Under the pieces are notes generated by a model, which worked only from the letters and a program-made list of their open reading frames with translations, searched no databases and had not been told where the DNA came from. A stretch of DNA of 64,000 nucleotides from Motacilla alba alba (Eukaryota; Chordata; Aves; Passeriformes; Motacillidae): assembly GCF_015832195.1 (NCBI RefSeq), contig NC_052017.1, forward strand, positions 11,608,790-11,672,789. The letters are read 5' to 3'. This document shows positions 1 through 13,280 of the stretch, in pieces (the stretch's first letter is position 1; every line of letters begins with the position of its first letter). Position numbers and translations under genes: made by a program.

Positions 1-3000
1 GTATGGCTTCTTGTTTAAGTCTTCTTTTGACTCCCTCTTTTGAAAAATTACAGACATTTAGTTGCTTTTTGCCCTTATAGTCAAAACAAAACAACCAATG
101 TGTAATTTAAATGTCCCTACATTTTGTACACTAAGCTTAGAGGGAGAATAGAAAGTAATTTCCATGGTGGATTTCAGAGCTGTTCCAGCTCAGAGTGTCC
201 TTTTTCCTCATCCCCCAGACAAAACTGCCTGAGAAGTATTTTTCTTGAAGCTCTGTTTTGGGTTCAAATAGATACTTATTTCAAACAATATTTAAATATG
301 TTATAATGCTTATAACTATATTTAACTTGTAAATAATGCAAAGTATAAAGTATTATAGAAAATTAGTCAAAGGCATTAAAGAAATGTCCTGAATAAAAGT
401 GAAAATCAAATCAGTTTTACCTTTTGACAGTGTAGATCTCTCACTATTGTCAGAATTTATCCATATGCATCATTCAAAAGGGCAATTACCATGAACATTC
501 ATATTCATCTATTTCAGAATAATTTCTGCTAGAAAAACAGTGCTACTGGAGTTTCCCTAATTGTCTTTAATTCAGAGTAATGGTGTCAATTGAATTTAAG
601 GGCAAATGTTGATTCAAGTTATACTGTCATACACTGGAAGCAATGTTATGAAAGTTAATGGGATTCAATTGGCAGGAAACTTTCAGAAACACAAGCACAG
701 CCAAAGCACAAAATTAGTAATTCTTATATGGGAAGGAATACCAATAAAAAGAAAGCAATGTGAGTTCTAAATAAAAGAGAACTGATGTATTTAAAAATGC
801 AACAAAGGTATCTTGATAGTGTATGCTGCCCTAAATCTATCAGCATTCTATTATTTAATAACTTCAGGTAAAATGTAGGTAACCAGGTTATCTCCTGCAA
901 CAGGTTTGCTGCCTAGGAAAACTATTTGTTTTTTTTGTGTAAACACATACCACTCAAATAAAACTCAGACATACACCCATGTTATATGGCATCATCACAC
1001 CATATGGCATATTAACCATGGACTGATATTTTTATCCCTTATTTCATTGTAAAATCACTGTGAGAGAAGGATAATATACATGTGAATAAGCACTTACACA
1101 AACACACATGAACACCTGAAGCCCAGGCACATGATAAACATCAGAAACTTCATTTTATTTCACAGATATTTCCCAATATTAATGACATTGCATAAAAGAT
1201 TCACAAATACCATGGTGACTAGAAACAATAAAAACATACACAAAGTAGATAAATAACTTTCTATTTCATTTCTGATATGTATCAATATTTTACTGCCTTT
1301 TTTTATCACCTGCAGTTCATTGGCCAAAAATTTACAGTGATCCCTATTTTTTTCCTGAGTAATTGCTTACAGTTAATTTACAACCTAGTAATGTGTGTAA
1401 GCTGTTTGAGTTATTTCTTCCCATGTTCATTACCTTGTATTTGTCATCAGAGAATTCCATCTGCTGCTGCAATGCCCGTTCATCTAAACAGCACTAATGG
1501 CACTGGAAAGCCAGCTACTTTTGAAGCAGTGTAAAATAAACTGTGAAGTAGATGTCAAAAGCTATTTCACCTGTTTTACATTCCAATCCTTGCTTTGCTT
1601 CACTTGCTTTGCCTCACTCACTTTGCTACTGAGCAGAATCAATAAGAGTATTCATGATGGGATACAGACATTCAGCTCATAAGCTTTCAAGATATTAGCT
1701 TTTTTCACTTATGAAGAGTGGATGGGGAGAAAATGAAATAGTTGGCAAATGTGCTTTTCCTCCTTCTCCAATGACATCTCACTTGTATTTATTGCAGTTT
1801 GTGCAGATATTAAAGACATTTACTTTAAGGTAGATATGCCAGATTTGGCAGTCTGCAAAATATGAAGAACAGCTTTTACAACTTTAAAAAAAAATATTTT
1901 TCTTCCTCTTTTTTCTTCATTACTGGTTTTTAGGGCATTGAAACTTTGCCTAGGCTGTGTCTTACACTGCAGTTACAAGACAACAAACATTTTAACAATT
2001 AGTAGTATTCAGCCTTGCCAATATTTTGTTGGGCTATATAGTTATAGGGTTACCCCTGCCCCATTACTGAGGCCAATTTCCTGTGAGACAGCCCAGATCA
2101 TGTCCTGTGTTCCTTGGTTTCATTCCCTGCCCCAGGTGTAACACTAGAAAATGGAAGGGACATAAGGTCTTGTTATATTCCTAATTCTGTCTTCTGCCCA
2201 CCCCCCAAATTATTGCTGCAAAAAATAATGGGGTTTGATGAATTTTGGGTCAGCTGTGGGTGAGGTTAGTGGGCTAGATTACTCTAAAAAAGTGGTTGAG
2301 ATGAGCCTGGAGAGTGAACAAAACTTATAATAGATGATAAAATTTAAATCCATGGACTGAGAATCATCATTCTTCAAAATGTACAAAAAGTTATCATGGA
2401 CTGAATTCAGTGATTTGCAGGCTAGTGAGGTCAGGACAGTATAGGAAACTTTTTAACATGATGTAGAACAGCTCAAACCAGAATAATTTGAAATTATGGA
2501 TTTCTGTCTATTTGTTTGTTTTATGAGGCTTTTTACTATTTCATAAGTTTTGGGTCGCTCATTAAAAGTAAGGGTATCTGTTGGCAGATATTCATTACTT
2601 TTCATTATTCTTTTCCTTCTTCTGACATTTGGAGGATAACAATATAATGAAGTGCTCCACTGCATGCAAGAAAAAGAAAAAACTGCTTAAACATTAGACT
2701 ATATTGGAAAAATGAGAGGTAAAAATATATTTATATATGGATACACCGTTGTAAAACAGTATCACAGTGATTTAAATGGCATTTCTCTTCATCTCCTCTT
2801 TCCTTTTATTGTTTTCTTTGCTATTTCCAGAATACAAACATCCCTGACAGGCATTAAGGGTAAGAGTTATGTTTAGTCATTTAAAAGTTAGGTGTCCAGC
2901 CCTCCATAGAAGGTACCTTGAATCAACTAGGGTTGTCAATAAGATTCTTTTAACAACGGATTTGATTGTACACCAGAGCTGTCATTTAGCTTGGTTATTA

Positions 3001-6000
3001 ATAGAATAAGGAAGAGGAAGCAAGGACAGATAAGGAATATATAGACAGCAGGTGATATGCAGAAAGGTCAAGTAATTCACTAATTCAAACAAGGAAGATG
3101 CAAAGTCCTCTTCATATGTTGTTATCAATCCCTTATGAATTGGTTTATTACATTATTAAAATTCTAAGGCCTGGTTTAACACTCCAGCTCTTATGCACTT
3201 TATTATAGTTTGTTTTAGGCATTACTCCACTTAGCTTCAAATAGCAGGTTGGAGGTGCCCTTCCTGCACGTGCATCCTTGTCACATGATACCCTTCCTAT
3301 GACTGAAACAAGTCAGAACTCACACAGCTATTATTTCCCCTTTAATGATTAGCCAGTTTCAGTCACACTTGCACTCAGTAACGCCTCTGCTCAGGGACAG
3401 CAAACAACATGGGCAGCTCAGCTGTGTACCAGGTGACATTTATGTACTTCTGTTCACCACATTATATCCCAAAGAACATAAGGCTTCCTGGCTTTAAGAC
3501 TGTGTGCTTTTATCACAGCTGTCCTGCCACACACATTCCTCAGAAACCTTTGGAGAGAAGATATTCCAATCCTGTTCACACAGAAAACCAGCTCTGATTA
3601 GCGAGCTGGAGCATGGCTGGGAGCACTGTGAGATCACTGCAGTGGTGAACCCATTGGTTCCTGCTGTCTTCCAGGAATGGGCAATCAGGAAATTGGAGTA
3701 TTAAGCAGCCATTAAGCAGAATAGCTTTGTTGCAGGTCATATTTTATAGCTCCAGCAGAAAGCTGCACTTGAATCACTTATTACTTGCATGCAGCTAAAG
3801 AGACATTGGTTAGTCAGTTGCTGTGGTGGATGTGGATCTCATTCTAGTTTCTATCATAAAACATATCCATATGTTTTTCCACTAATAACATATCTATATG
3901 TGATTTCCACTTCCTGGTGCATCAACGAATTTTATTATTCCTTATTTGCATATCACCTCTAACAAACAAGATAAAATTTGCTTTTTTTCTGTACATAATC
4001 AGGTAGGTTAGGCTATATTAGTTATGTAGACATTTTCACCTCTGATCAAACAGCCCAAGTGGACCATAAGTAAAAGATTCAGATGGAGTTCTTTATTCTT
4101 GCACATATATTCTATGCATAACCAGAACAGAAAAACAGTAGTTCAGGTGAGGTCTCTGAAAACCCTTTAAAATTAGCATAAATATCTTTCTTTCTGTAAT
4201 CATAAAAGAGAACAATTCACCCATTCTAGAGATGCCTCAAAATCCTCCTAGTGTCAACCTAGAGACAATTCTGCATTTGCCTCTTTCATAGCTATGCCAT
4301 ATTTCATAGGCACATCTTGTCATTAACCTGTCCTCCTCTTTCTCATTTATATTCAGCATATAGAAAGTAACATAAAATCCTGCCAAGTGCATGACCTAGC
4401 ATTTTGCATGTGTGTTCAGGGTTGTCTGGCATGTTCTGCATATGTAGTCTCAGCTCTCCCTGGTGCTGATACTGCTCTTAGCTTTATGACACTATTGACT
4501 TTCTTCAGGAAGCTTTTAATATCTTTGTGAAATAATTAATGAAACCAAAATTCGGTCCTTGAGGATTTCAGCCTCTTCTCTCCAACTTTATGCTTCCCTT
4601 TCAAAAATTACCTAGTGCCATTTCCTTTTTCCTTATTTTTCCACCTATCTTACAATTCTTTAAATTGTGAATTCTTCAGATCAGTTAATAGTTTTCTATG
4701 TGACACATTTCAACCATTGACAAGAGTTTTGGTAGAAGAGAACCACTTCATTCATTGGGTAAAGAAGAAATTAGGTGGTTTTTTTTTTTTTGGTTGGTTG
4801 GGGTTTGATTTTTTTTTTTTTCAGTTTGTTCAGTTTTGAGGTTTTTCTTCTTTTTATTTAAACCAGAAAAAGCCTGTCATGATCTACTATTGGTAAGTTC
4901 TTTTTGAGTTAATTTTCTTTTCTCTTTAATACTATACTTAACTATTCATATCTTTAAGGTATGATACAAATCTAATATATTTAGAGCATCAGAGTTTTAA
5001 TACAAGTCTTCATGAATGAATGAATGAATTCAATCTAAACAACAGCATTGCAAGGAACTTCCTCACCCTGTGAATTACAGAGAGGAAATTCCCTCTTGAC
5101 AAACAGAAGAGGCAGATTAAGTATAGCTCCTTTTTGTAATGTGCTGCATCATTATTTAAAACACAAAAACTCTTCTTTTGCTGTCTTTAAGTGACCAAAG
5201 TCCGGACATGGGGAAGTCTATTTCCCTTTGTGGTCTCAATTAAATCAAGAGTGTACAGTATACACCCAAAGGCTGGAAAGGCAGCCTAAGGTATATTAGA
5301 AGGAACATTATTTCTAGACTTTTAAAATTAAACTTTTCATGGGGAGATTTATCCTCAGCACTGAATGTCAGATGGCTAAGAATCATTTTGCTCTCTGGTT
5401 TTTAAGTGCAGCCCAGTGCTGAAAGGGAGAGTAACTGAGTCTTGTCCAATTTTTAAATTTTATCATTCCGTGATAAAATAAGAACATACACTCTACATTT
5501 CTGCTAGAGTTTGACATATTTCATAATTTAAGGAAAAAGAAGACACCAATGCTTTTACAGGTGAAAAGATTTTCTATTTGTCAGGTGTAATATACTGTTA
5601 TTTTTCAGTATTTTATCTGAGACGTTCAGCAATACTTCAGGAAAAAATTACCAATATTAAAGTTCCCAATAAAAGACTAAACTTCAACTCTTCAACTCTA
5701 GCATAAAGCTCAGCTATAAAAGGGTGAGATACAACACTGGAAACAACAGATACTGTGCTGGAGAGGGATTGGCTTGAAACAGGAAAATCTCATTTTAATG
5801 CTGTCACTTCTCTGCTAAGCTCCTTCAGGGAAATTATATCAACTCACTTGTTTTTCACTAAGTTCATTCTGTCACTCGATTATATTGGCATAAGTCATGA
5901 CATCTCTTAAAAAAAGCAACTGAAAAACAAATCACAAAAAACATGTGAAGCAAAGAAGCTAATCACTTACAAGTATTCCCCCCCCCCCTTTTTTTTTTTC

Positions 6001-7042
6001 CCAAATTATTCACCTAAAAGTACACAGTACAGCAATAATATAGAATCTATTCAGATTGCAATCTGGTAAAATGGTAATCGGTGCTTCCAAAATTCAGATG
6101 AACTTACCTGTTCAGTCTGAGATAGCTATTTAATCAACCCAAATTTCCTTCAGAGACTTATGACTAACCCAATCAAGACCAAAATGATCAAATTTGCAAT
6201 ACTGAAATTATCTCAGGTGCACAGTGATAAATCATTCAGAATTCCACAATAAAAGTACTAGGGAGAGAAGCATTTCAGTAATGCAGGAGGCACAGTTCAT
6301 GTTATTACACTACTTAATGTTAATGTGCTTTAATAGCTCTAATGGCTCAGCATAAACCACATACTGTGTTAGAGCTACATCTGTAGGATGGTGCCATTTG
6401 TTCTAACCTCAAATTTGTATTAAACAGGGCTATTAGGATAAAAGTATAGGCTAAATTTGTTCATGCTATCAGCGTTTTAGTTTTTGATATGTTCTCTGAG
6501 AGGTAAATTTATAACTAATTAGCACATTTGGTATCATTAGAAGAAATTAAGAACAACTTACTGAAAATTTAATCTGTAACTAATTAATTTTTTTTCTCTG
6601 CTACTCTTTTGTTAGAAATGAGAGATATGCCTATGCTACTTATCATAGTATGTATTTAAGTTGCTGAATTCTATCAGCTCAATCAGCCCTACCTTCCACA
6701 AATAGAGAACACCATAGGAGTGCAACCATCTTGCAAACAGATGGAAAGCAACTGAGCAACTCAAGGAGTAATATGGAAAGAAGAATTTTGCTCAAAAATA
6801 GTATATAAAAAAAAATCAAGACTTTAGCATTTGAAACAGGTATATGCACACAAAGGATGGGATTATATTTTCAAGATACTTTAGTGAAGTTGCTTTGGAT
6901 TTATACCAGAAGGGGACATTCAAAGAATTAAAAGGAAAGACAGATGGCCAATTTTTTTCTGACACCTTCACCCACTAAGAGAGCTTTTAATTGCCTAAAC
7001 AGAAGAAAGCCTTAATCAGATATGAAACAAGGATTTCACTCT
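1..7042. other. Unannotated AT-rich noncoding DNA
   Basis: No gene or recognisable transposon seen. Open frames are all under 80 codons, with no recognisable domain. The stretch holds short low-complexity tracts: two 13-base T runs at 4779-4791 and 4809-4821 separated by a GGTTGGTTGGGG stretch, four GAAT units near 5016-5031, and an 11-C run directly joined to an 11-T run at 5978-5999. The region around 3240-3720 is a little richer in GC and has overlapping small frames, but nothing in it matches a family I know. Confidence 0.7.
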
Positions 7043-7137
7043 ATCCTTTAATTTTCTTCCACATCTGCAAAACAGGTGAATAGGAAAATGTATTGGATCA
7101 TTGTGAAAAATGAAGATGGTCTTTTTGAGGTGTCCCT
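7043..7137 (+). repeat. Possible MIR SINE remnant (3' half)
   Basis: The order of words 'ttttcttccacatctgcaaa', then an A/G-rich stretch, then 'ttgtgaaaaatga' follows the MIR 3' half, where 'cctcatctgtaaaatggg' is followed by a 'gttgtgaggattaaatgag' segment. The match is by eye and diverged, so this is a weak call. MIR spread in early amniotes or mammals, and only scattered remnants are expected in birds. Confidence 0.3.
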
Positions 7138-7619
7138 GAGCAGTAGCCATTAACTTAAAAATATTCTAATTGTATGCTATTATAGCAGGAATGTATCTTA
7201 AGTTCTTTCTCATCAGTAAACTGAGAGGTTAAATTATGTTGTCAAAGGCAATGTACTGCCATATTATCCCCTATTAGCTGATCTACTGAATAGAACTCAC
7301 TTAAAACTTACATAGATCATGTTTGAGCCCATGTGCTGCTAATGTGGTTTATCTTTTTCTAGTTTTTCTTGACAGTTTTGAACCCTGAGCCAGATTTTCC
7401 TATTTTTATTATTCATGACAGAAGTTACAGTAAGGTTATGTCACCCGGTGATGGGTTTACCGTGCCTGGATACCAGGTGCCCACCATGCTAATCTATCAC
7501 TCCCCTTCTCAGCAGAATAGAGGTCTGGGTAGAAAAGATGGAGAAAATTATGGGTCTAGATAAATGCAGTTTAAACAAGCAAAACTAAAGGCTGTGGGTG
7601 GAAGCATAGAAAACAAAAG
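7138..7619. other. Unannotated noncoding DNA
   Basis: Nothing recognisable. The 64-codon frame at 7369-7563 shows no domain. A stretch near 7220-7260 ('actgagaggttaaa') faintly resembles MIR/L2 words but is too short to call. Confidence 0.6.
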
Positions 7620-8040
7620 ATTTATTCTCTACTTCCCATCAGCAGGCAATGTTCAGTCACTTTCAGCAAGCAGGGCTTCAGTACAGGCAGCGGTTCCACC
7701 AGAACACAAATATAATTAAAAATACTCCCTCGGGCTCTCCCTTTCTCACAGCATTTATTGCTGGGCAGGTGTCACACGGGTTGGAATATCCCTGTGGTCA
7801 GCTGGGGTACGCTGTCCTGGCTGTGTCCCCTCCTAAGCCACCCCCAGGCTGGTGGTGAGCAGGGCTGCTGGAGAGGTGGCCCTGATGCTGTGGGAGCTCT
7901 GCTCAGCAGTGGCCAACTCACTGGGCTGTTACCAACACCCTTCTGGCTGCCAAGACCAAGCACTGCAAGGGCTGCTGTGAGGAGATGAACTCGGTCTCAG
8001 CCAGACCCAATGCACACCATTTTCATGTTGGGTTCCACTC
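7620..8040 (+). mobile_element. Degraded endogenous retrovirus LTR (solo fragment)
   Basis: The block carries the ordered words typical of a widespread bird ERV LTR family: 'ggttggaatatccctgtggt', 'cagctg...gctgtcctggctgtgtcccc', a C-rich stretch with 'ccacccccag', 'gatgctgtgggagctctgct', 'cagcagtggccaa', 'gggctgttaccaacaccctt', then 'ccaagaccaagcact' and 'ctcagccagaccc'. It is markedly GC-richer than its flanks, as expected of an inserted LTR. I see no matching second LTR, no primer-binding site and no gag, pol or env frame beside it, so it looks like a solo or truncated LTR. The exact ends, including the TG...CA termini and target-site duplication, cannot be fixed by eye. Orientation is given as the strand on which I recognise the family order. 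The small frames inside it are not genes. Confidence 0.75.
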
Positions 8041-11000
8041 TTCGATTCAAACCTTATAAACACAGAAAAAAATTACAACATAAAGGTAAGTTCAGGGGTA
8101 CAAATTATAGTACCATCGTAAGGGAGTACATATTGGGTTTTTTCCAAGATTTGACTCCTCAAAATACCGCCCCCCTTCCCCCAGAAAAAGAGTAGTACTG
8201 CACAGGGGAGTGTGTTGCTACAGATTGTTATAATGGAGAACAGTGTATTATGCTCAAGAATGAACTGCACAATTTAGTGCTGAACACATCCATTAGTGGC
8301 TATTAAAATAAGAAAGCAGATAAAGTCTTTGGGTCAGGAAGGCATTTAGCTGCTGATTCCCAGGAATTGCGAGAGCGCAGGGAAAGAGGATTACCCAGTG
8401 CTCACCTTGTTCTTGCATTCATTTTTAAGCCTCTGCAATAGGCCATTTAGTACAGGCAAAAAAATTCTCATGATGCACTTCCAATCCTTCGATTGCAAAT
8501 CTATCAACTTAAGCCTGCTCTTCCTTGTTCACCTCTCTCTTTCCCACATGATTAACGTTTTGGGAGTCTTGAAAACAAACACTGCACTTTTTGACATCAC
8601 AGGCTTTGATGGGAACAGTACTGTCAGGATATAAATAATAAAGAGCATGTATTACTCTGAAGTTCTTGAAAATGAAAGAACCTGCCTCTTTTTAATTAAA
8701 ATAATCTAGACCCTTACTGACATTACTGCTCAATCTATAATTCCTTTTCCAATACTTCTAACTATGCCAATCTCAAAGCAAGCAAGGCAAGAGAAAAAAT
8801 AGACATTTGCAAAACACCCATGAAGATAAAAAGATTCCACTTCTATTGAAACTTTTGGTCATTGAAACTGTTTTTTAACAAGAGAAACAAATCACATATG
8901 AATTACAATACACTTAGAACTTATGTGTAATAAGATTGGTCTGTAAACCACATGCTGTATAAATTTTTTACAGAAGAAATAACTGATAGATAATAACTGA
9001 AAATATGCATTGATTTTTGTGCTGTAGCAACAGCATCAGTACATCTTGAGTTTTAGACTCGGAATGAGAGCTTCTATTACAATAACTTGAGAAAATGCAC
9101 ACTTTTCCTATAAATTTCTATTCATTTTGTGGGAGCAAGTAAAGCAGGTTAATAGATCAGGTTTAAAGAATGTATGTCAAGTGACCAGATAACCTGTTTA
9201 TTGAATCAAAAAAATCAAACAGAAAAAAAAACATTTGTGAACAAACTTCCTCCTGATTTCATGTTCACCCTTTGGGACACAGCTGGAAGTACACAACACA
9301 TAAAATATAGCACTACTGATTTTGACTAGCAAGAAATGCAAAAGGTAAAAAAGAAAGACATAAAACGTATTTGAAAACTTGGCTTGAGTTTTGCTCTGGA
9401 TGGATAAAGACCTCTGTCACTGTAACTGCTATTTATTTTGGAAACAGGCTGTCTGTACCTAATTAAAACCAGAACACAAGTAGATTGCACACGTATTGGG
9501 TCACATAACAATCTTATGCAAATCACACTCTGACTTCAACACAAATTTCCCACGCACTCCGTGCTGCAAGTTTTTGTCTTGAGCCATTTAGAAGTATTGG
9601 AGGAAGTCCAATAAAGAAAAAAGCCCCATTTCCCTGCCACAAGGCATGGAAGAGTTTGTTTAATGAAAACTAACCCAAACTCTGCCCGGGTTGCCACAGT
9701 TGTCTTTATTTGGCTGTTGATTACATGATCACCTGTCTAAATCAAGACTTTAAAATCCTAGGGAGGGGATGAATAATTAGAGACAGGGTGGCTGAAAGCA
9801 GGGTTGCTCAAGATCAGATTACTGGATCAGCAGTCAAGGCAGAAGTTGCAGTCATGCAACATCTTCCATACTCCCACAGGAGAACTCTAAGAACCCCCAC
9901 TCTTCCCAACGCGCACACATTTTCTCTGGTGTTTTTTGGAGGCAGCTGCAGCACTGTATTACAGTTTCAAGCCATGAACTATCTTGGCATGCCTGATTGG
10001 CCTAAGAGAATTAGAGCAAAATATTATTTCAGTTGAGTGGATTTTGATAAAAAGCATGTACGTATCAATGAAATTTCCCAAGTAAGCTGTTCTTGCCTAG
10101 AGGCCTTAGGGCTGATGACATGATGCTTGGCTTCTCTTCACAGATTTGCCACTGACCTGTTTTGTGACCCTCTTTAGTGCCTCCTTTCTTTTCCTCCTGC
10201 CCAGATGTCTGCTTAAATTGTGGATGTATCAAGGGAGAAATTATCCCCTTCCATGCATTTTTGCCAATCAAACACTGGTTTTAGTTGCCAGTTCTTTTAT
10301 GCTGCTAGGAAAGAAAACTCTAACACCCTTGGCCCCAAAATCCCTCACTGTCACCAAAATGACCAGAAGATGCAATAGAGAAGATGGGTTGTACTGGAAC
10401 AATTTTGTAAATATTTTAATATAGATTTTATTTGCATCTGCATTTAGTACATAATGGGATGGGAAATGATCATAAAAAATTCTTGACTCTAATACACTTT
10501 AGCACATTATTCTGTTCTCTGATCAATCATTTCACCGTATTAATAAAATCATGCTGAAAATGTCTTCACTAGCATATTTTTTATGTCTTCATCTCATCAG
10601 GGAAAGAAAGCCCTTGTCACTAGAGAAGCCCTGACAAGGCTTGTCATCCTTTTTCTTGTCTTTCTTTTCAGTGTCACTGGATTCTGTTGCAGATACTGAT
10701 AATTTAATAGCATGTCTTTCATACTGGGATACATCTGATGTTGTCTAGTGCTTCTGTTCTGAGACAAAAAGAAATCCCTGAAGTATAACATGCAGTTACT
10801 ATGATTTTATATTTTATATAAGAGTAGGATAAAATTAAAGATCTATTTAACTGGTATAGCTTTCTTTGTTACTTTCCCCCCTTCTTTTTCATTTAATACT
10901 CAATCAAAGAAAAAATAGGCATGATCCAATGAGGAAAGAATCTTAGAACTTCAAACCCTTTGTGAAATGCCCTAAGTCACTGAAGTGATATACAACTTTC

Positions 11001-11934
11001 TGTTACCTTGGATCACTCTCTTCTAACATCCATTCATTATTGCATTCATTAAAAGCATAACTGACTGTTAACAGATCCATGCTACAGATTTAAAAGATAG
11101 TTTAAATATCAGCAGAGTTTATTTTCTGCACATTCTGGATTATAATCTGTGGTATGCCACAAAACATAGGTGGATGGGTTTTTTATGCAATCTTTCATGC
11201 TTTATGATTGTTCCATAAAACATATAATATGTTAATAACTAATTGCTTTGAAATTCCGCAAAGACTTGAAAAAGGGTTACATTCTCCAAGTATTTGTTGC
11301 ATATCTCAATCTTCTCTTACTTTTGTTGATTTCTTCTTTAAACTAAACAATCCTTCTTTTCATTCTTCCTTGTAAATCTAATAAACTGGCACTTGAACTT
11401 TTAAGGGAGACTACAAATAAAATTAATGTAATATTCCAGATGTGAAAGTCTTATTGATTTAACCTGACATTAAAAGAATTTACTTCTATCTTGAACTTTA
11501 ATCAACCTCACAGTTCCCTTTTAAAGCAAAATTCTTGTTGGGCAAATAATTTCATTAAACTCCCTACAGTCCAACTATGCCTTTTCATTGAATAATTGAA
11601 CAAACACAGTGACCATCTACTAGCTGTTTGAAGTATTTATTTACTCCTTTAAAATACTCTTTGGTTTATTTTTTTTTTTTGTTCAGCTGATGATGCTCCT
11701 GTAATATATAGCACTGAGACAAAATTTTACTGTGATCTTTTCTTTGAGGAGATCTGCTTCTCCTGACAGCTTGGGAAGACTCTGCACTTGGTGAGAGAAC
11801 TGATTTTCATGTGGGAATCTGATCATGCCCATCACAGAAAAAAAAATCTGCCCAGACCTGGACAAACTGAAAGAAAATGAAAACCAGCAGGTTAAAGGTG
11901 GCTGTCATGTGTGACAGCACAGTTTTGCTGTTGA
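8041..11934. other. Unannotated AT-rich noncoding DNA
   Basis: No gene or clear repeat. Only short open frames (92 codons or fewer) without recognisable domains, for instance at 10146-10424 (plus) and 10597-10791 (minus). A CCCCCC run lies at about 8168. No primer-binding-site-like or retroviral coding sequence follows the LTR at 7620-8040. Confidence 0.65.
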
Positions 11935-12280
11935 TTGTCGGGGCTGAGGCACCACAGGAGCCCCTGTCCTTGCCCAGCTCCCTGGGAGCAGCCCCACCCT
12001 GCCATGACCCAGGAGCTGTGTCAGTCCCCGGTGCTGTCAGTCCCTGCTGATGTCCTTCAGCCCCCCCAGCCCGGGTCCCTCCCGGGGTTCAGGGAGGTGC
12101 CCAGTGCCAGGGCTGGGAATGTCCCCAGTGTCCCCTGGCCACACTGCTCCTGACTGGGGTTGGGAGTCCCATGTGGTCCCCAGCTCCCTGGCCATCACCC
12201 TGCAGGATTCCCTGACATGCCTAACTGAGGCCACAGAGGCATTTAACTTGAAAATCCCGGTGGTGGCCACTGAGATGTGA
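11935..12280. other. GC-rich island, no recognised family
   Basis: This roughly 350-bp block is clearly richer in G+C than its flanks, with many CCC and CTCC(C) words and a CCCCCCC run at about 12061. Stops are sparse, so small frames overlap on both strands (11935-12153 plus, 12050-12280 plus, 12037-12270 minus), none with a recognisable domain. CpG is present only at a few sites, so it is not a classical CpG island. It may be an old GC-rich interspersed repeat (LTR or CR1 internal piece) or the remains of a minisatellite; I cannot assign it. Confidence 0.5.
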
Positions 12281-13074
12281 TAGGGAGTCTATGGGTACAA
12301 GAAAGCAGGAATAGCTGAAATCAGGAATAGCTGAAGTTACCACTGGAGCTGGTAATGTGGAGAGGTAGGCATGTCTGAGGCCCTGCTGGGTCTATTCCTT
12401 CCACACACTTCTAATCTGCACATCTCAGAAACTTCTGCTTCTAAAAATGATACAGGAAGAGGACATTTAATTAAGGTAAACCTGTCTAGATTGTGATCTA
12501 CAAGTGTTGCCAGATGAACTCTAGCAAAACAGATCAAGACTTCTTAATTATTTACCCAGAGGGCAATTAGTAAATATTTACCATTTAAAGCCTAATTAAA
12601 ATAGAAACAAGAGTACAGTCAAGTTAAGCACCCCGTCTTGGAGGTCATTCCAGTGCTTTTTGGCAAAAGACATTTATGGGAAAGCCTTGCAGATAAACAG
12701 ATCTGAACATTGACTGTAGCAGACCTTTTTTATTACAGCACGTAAATCATTTAACTCGAATCTCTTTAATTGGCCTTGATCAGACTTACGTTTTTTCCAG
12801 GAAAAAAATGGCATGTTACAGTACCTCAGGACAATTTGGGTTTGTTTGTTTTGGTTTTTCTTTTAAACAGAGGGGTTGGAGAAAGAAATGCTGTCATGCT
12901 TATCTAATGTGCCAGTTGCAGTGAACATAATGGTTACTTCTGAACACAGTTAAAATGCTGAAAGGGGTTTTCTAGAACCCCCAAAAAGTCTTCAGATATA
13001 TGTTGTAAGAAGATACAGTTTTAAGTAGGGTGTTCTAGAGAAGGGCTTGAATCAAAACCTTCCTCTGGAGCAAT
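12281..13074. other. Unannotated DNA with a small tandem duplication
   Basis: Starts with two imperfect tandem copies of CAGGAATAGCTGAA (about 12306-12335). The rest is AT-rich, with a TTTG/TTTT tract around 12840-12868. No gene seen. Confidence 0.6.
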
Positions 13075-13280
13075 TCCAAACACATCATGGAATATCCTGA
13101 GCTAGAAGAGACTCACAGGGATTATCAAAGTCCAGCTCCTGGCCCTGCACAGAGCAGCCCCAAGAATGCCACCACATGCCTGACAGTGTTGACCGAACAC
13201 TTCTTGAACTCTTGTAGGCTTGGTGCTGTGACCACTTCCCGGGGGAGCTCCTTCCAGTGTCGTGTGTGGAAATTGAATCA
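13075..13280 (-). mobile_element. CR1 LINE 3'-end fragment, minus orientation
   Basis: On the plus strand this reads as the reverse complement of a CR1 3' end: 'atggaatatcctgagct' (the reversed terminal repeat zone), 'tccagctcctggccctgcac', 'ccaagaatgccaccacatgc', 'ctgacagtgttgac', 'acacttcttgaactcttgta' and 'gtgctgtgaccacttcccgg'. CR1 is the main LINE of birds and is usually truncated at its 5' end, and this copy is too: only about 200 bp remain. The 101-codon plus-strand frame over it is an artefact of the antisense repeat, not a gene. Confidence 0.88.

Noticed and set aside
7205..7262. Faint MIR/L2-like words
   Set aside because: Only about 30 bases resemble the consensus and neighbouring sequence does not continue it.
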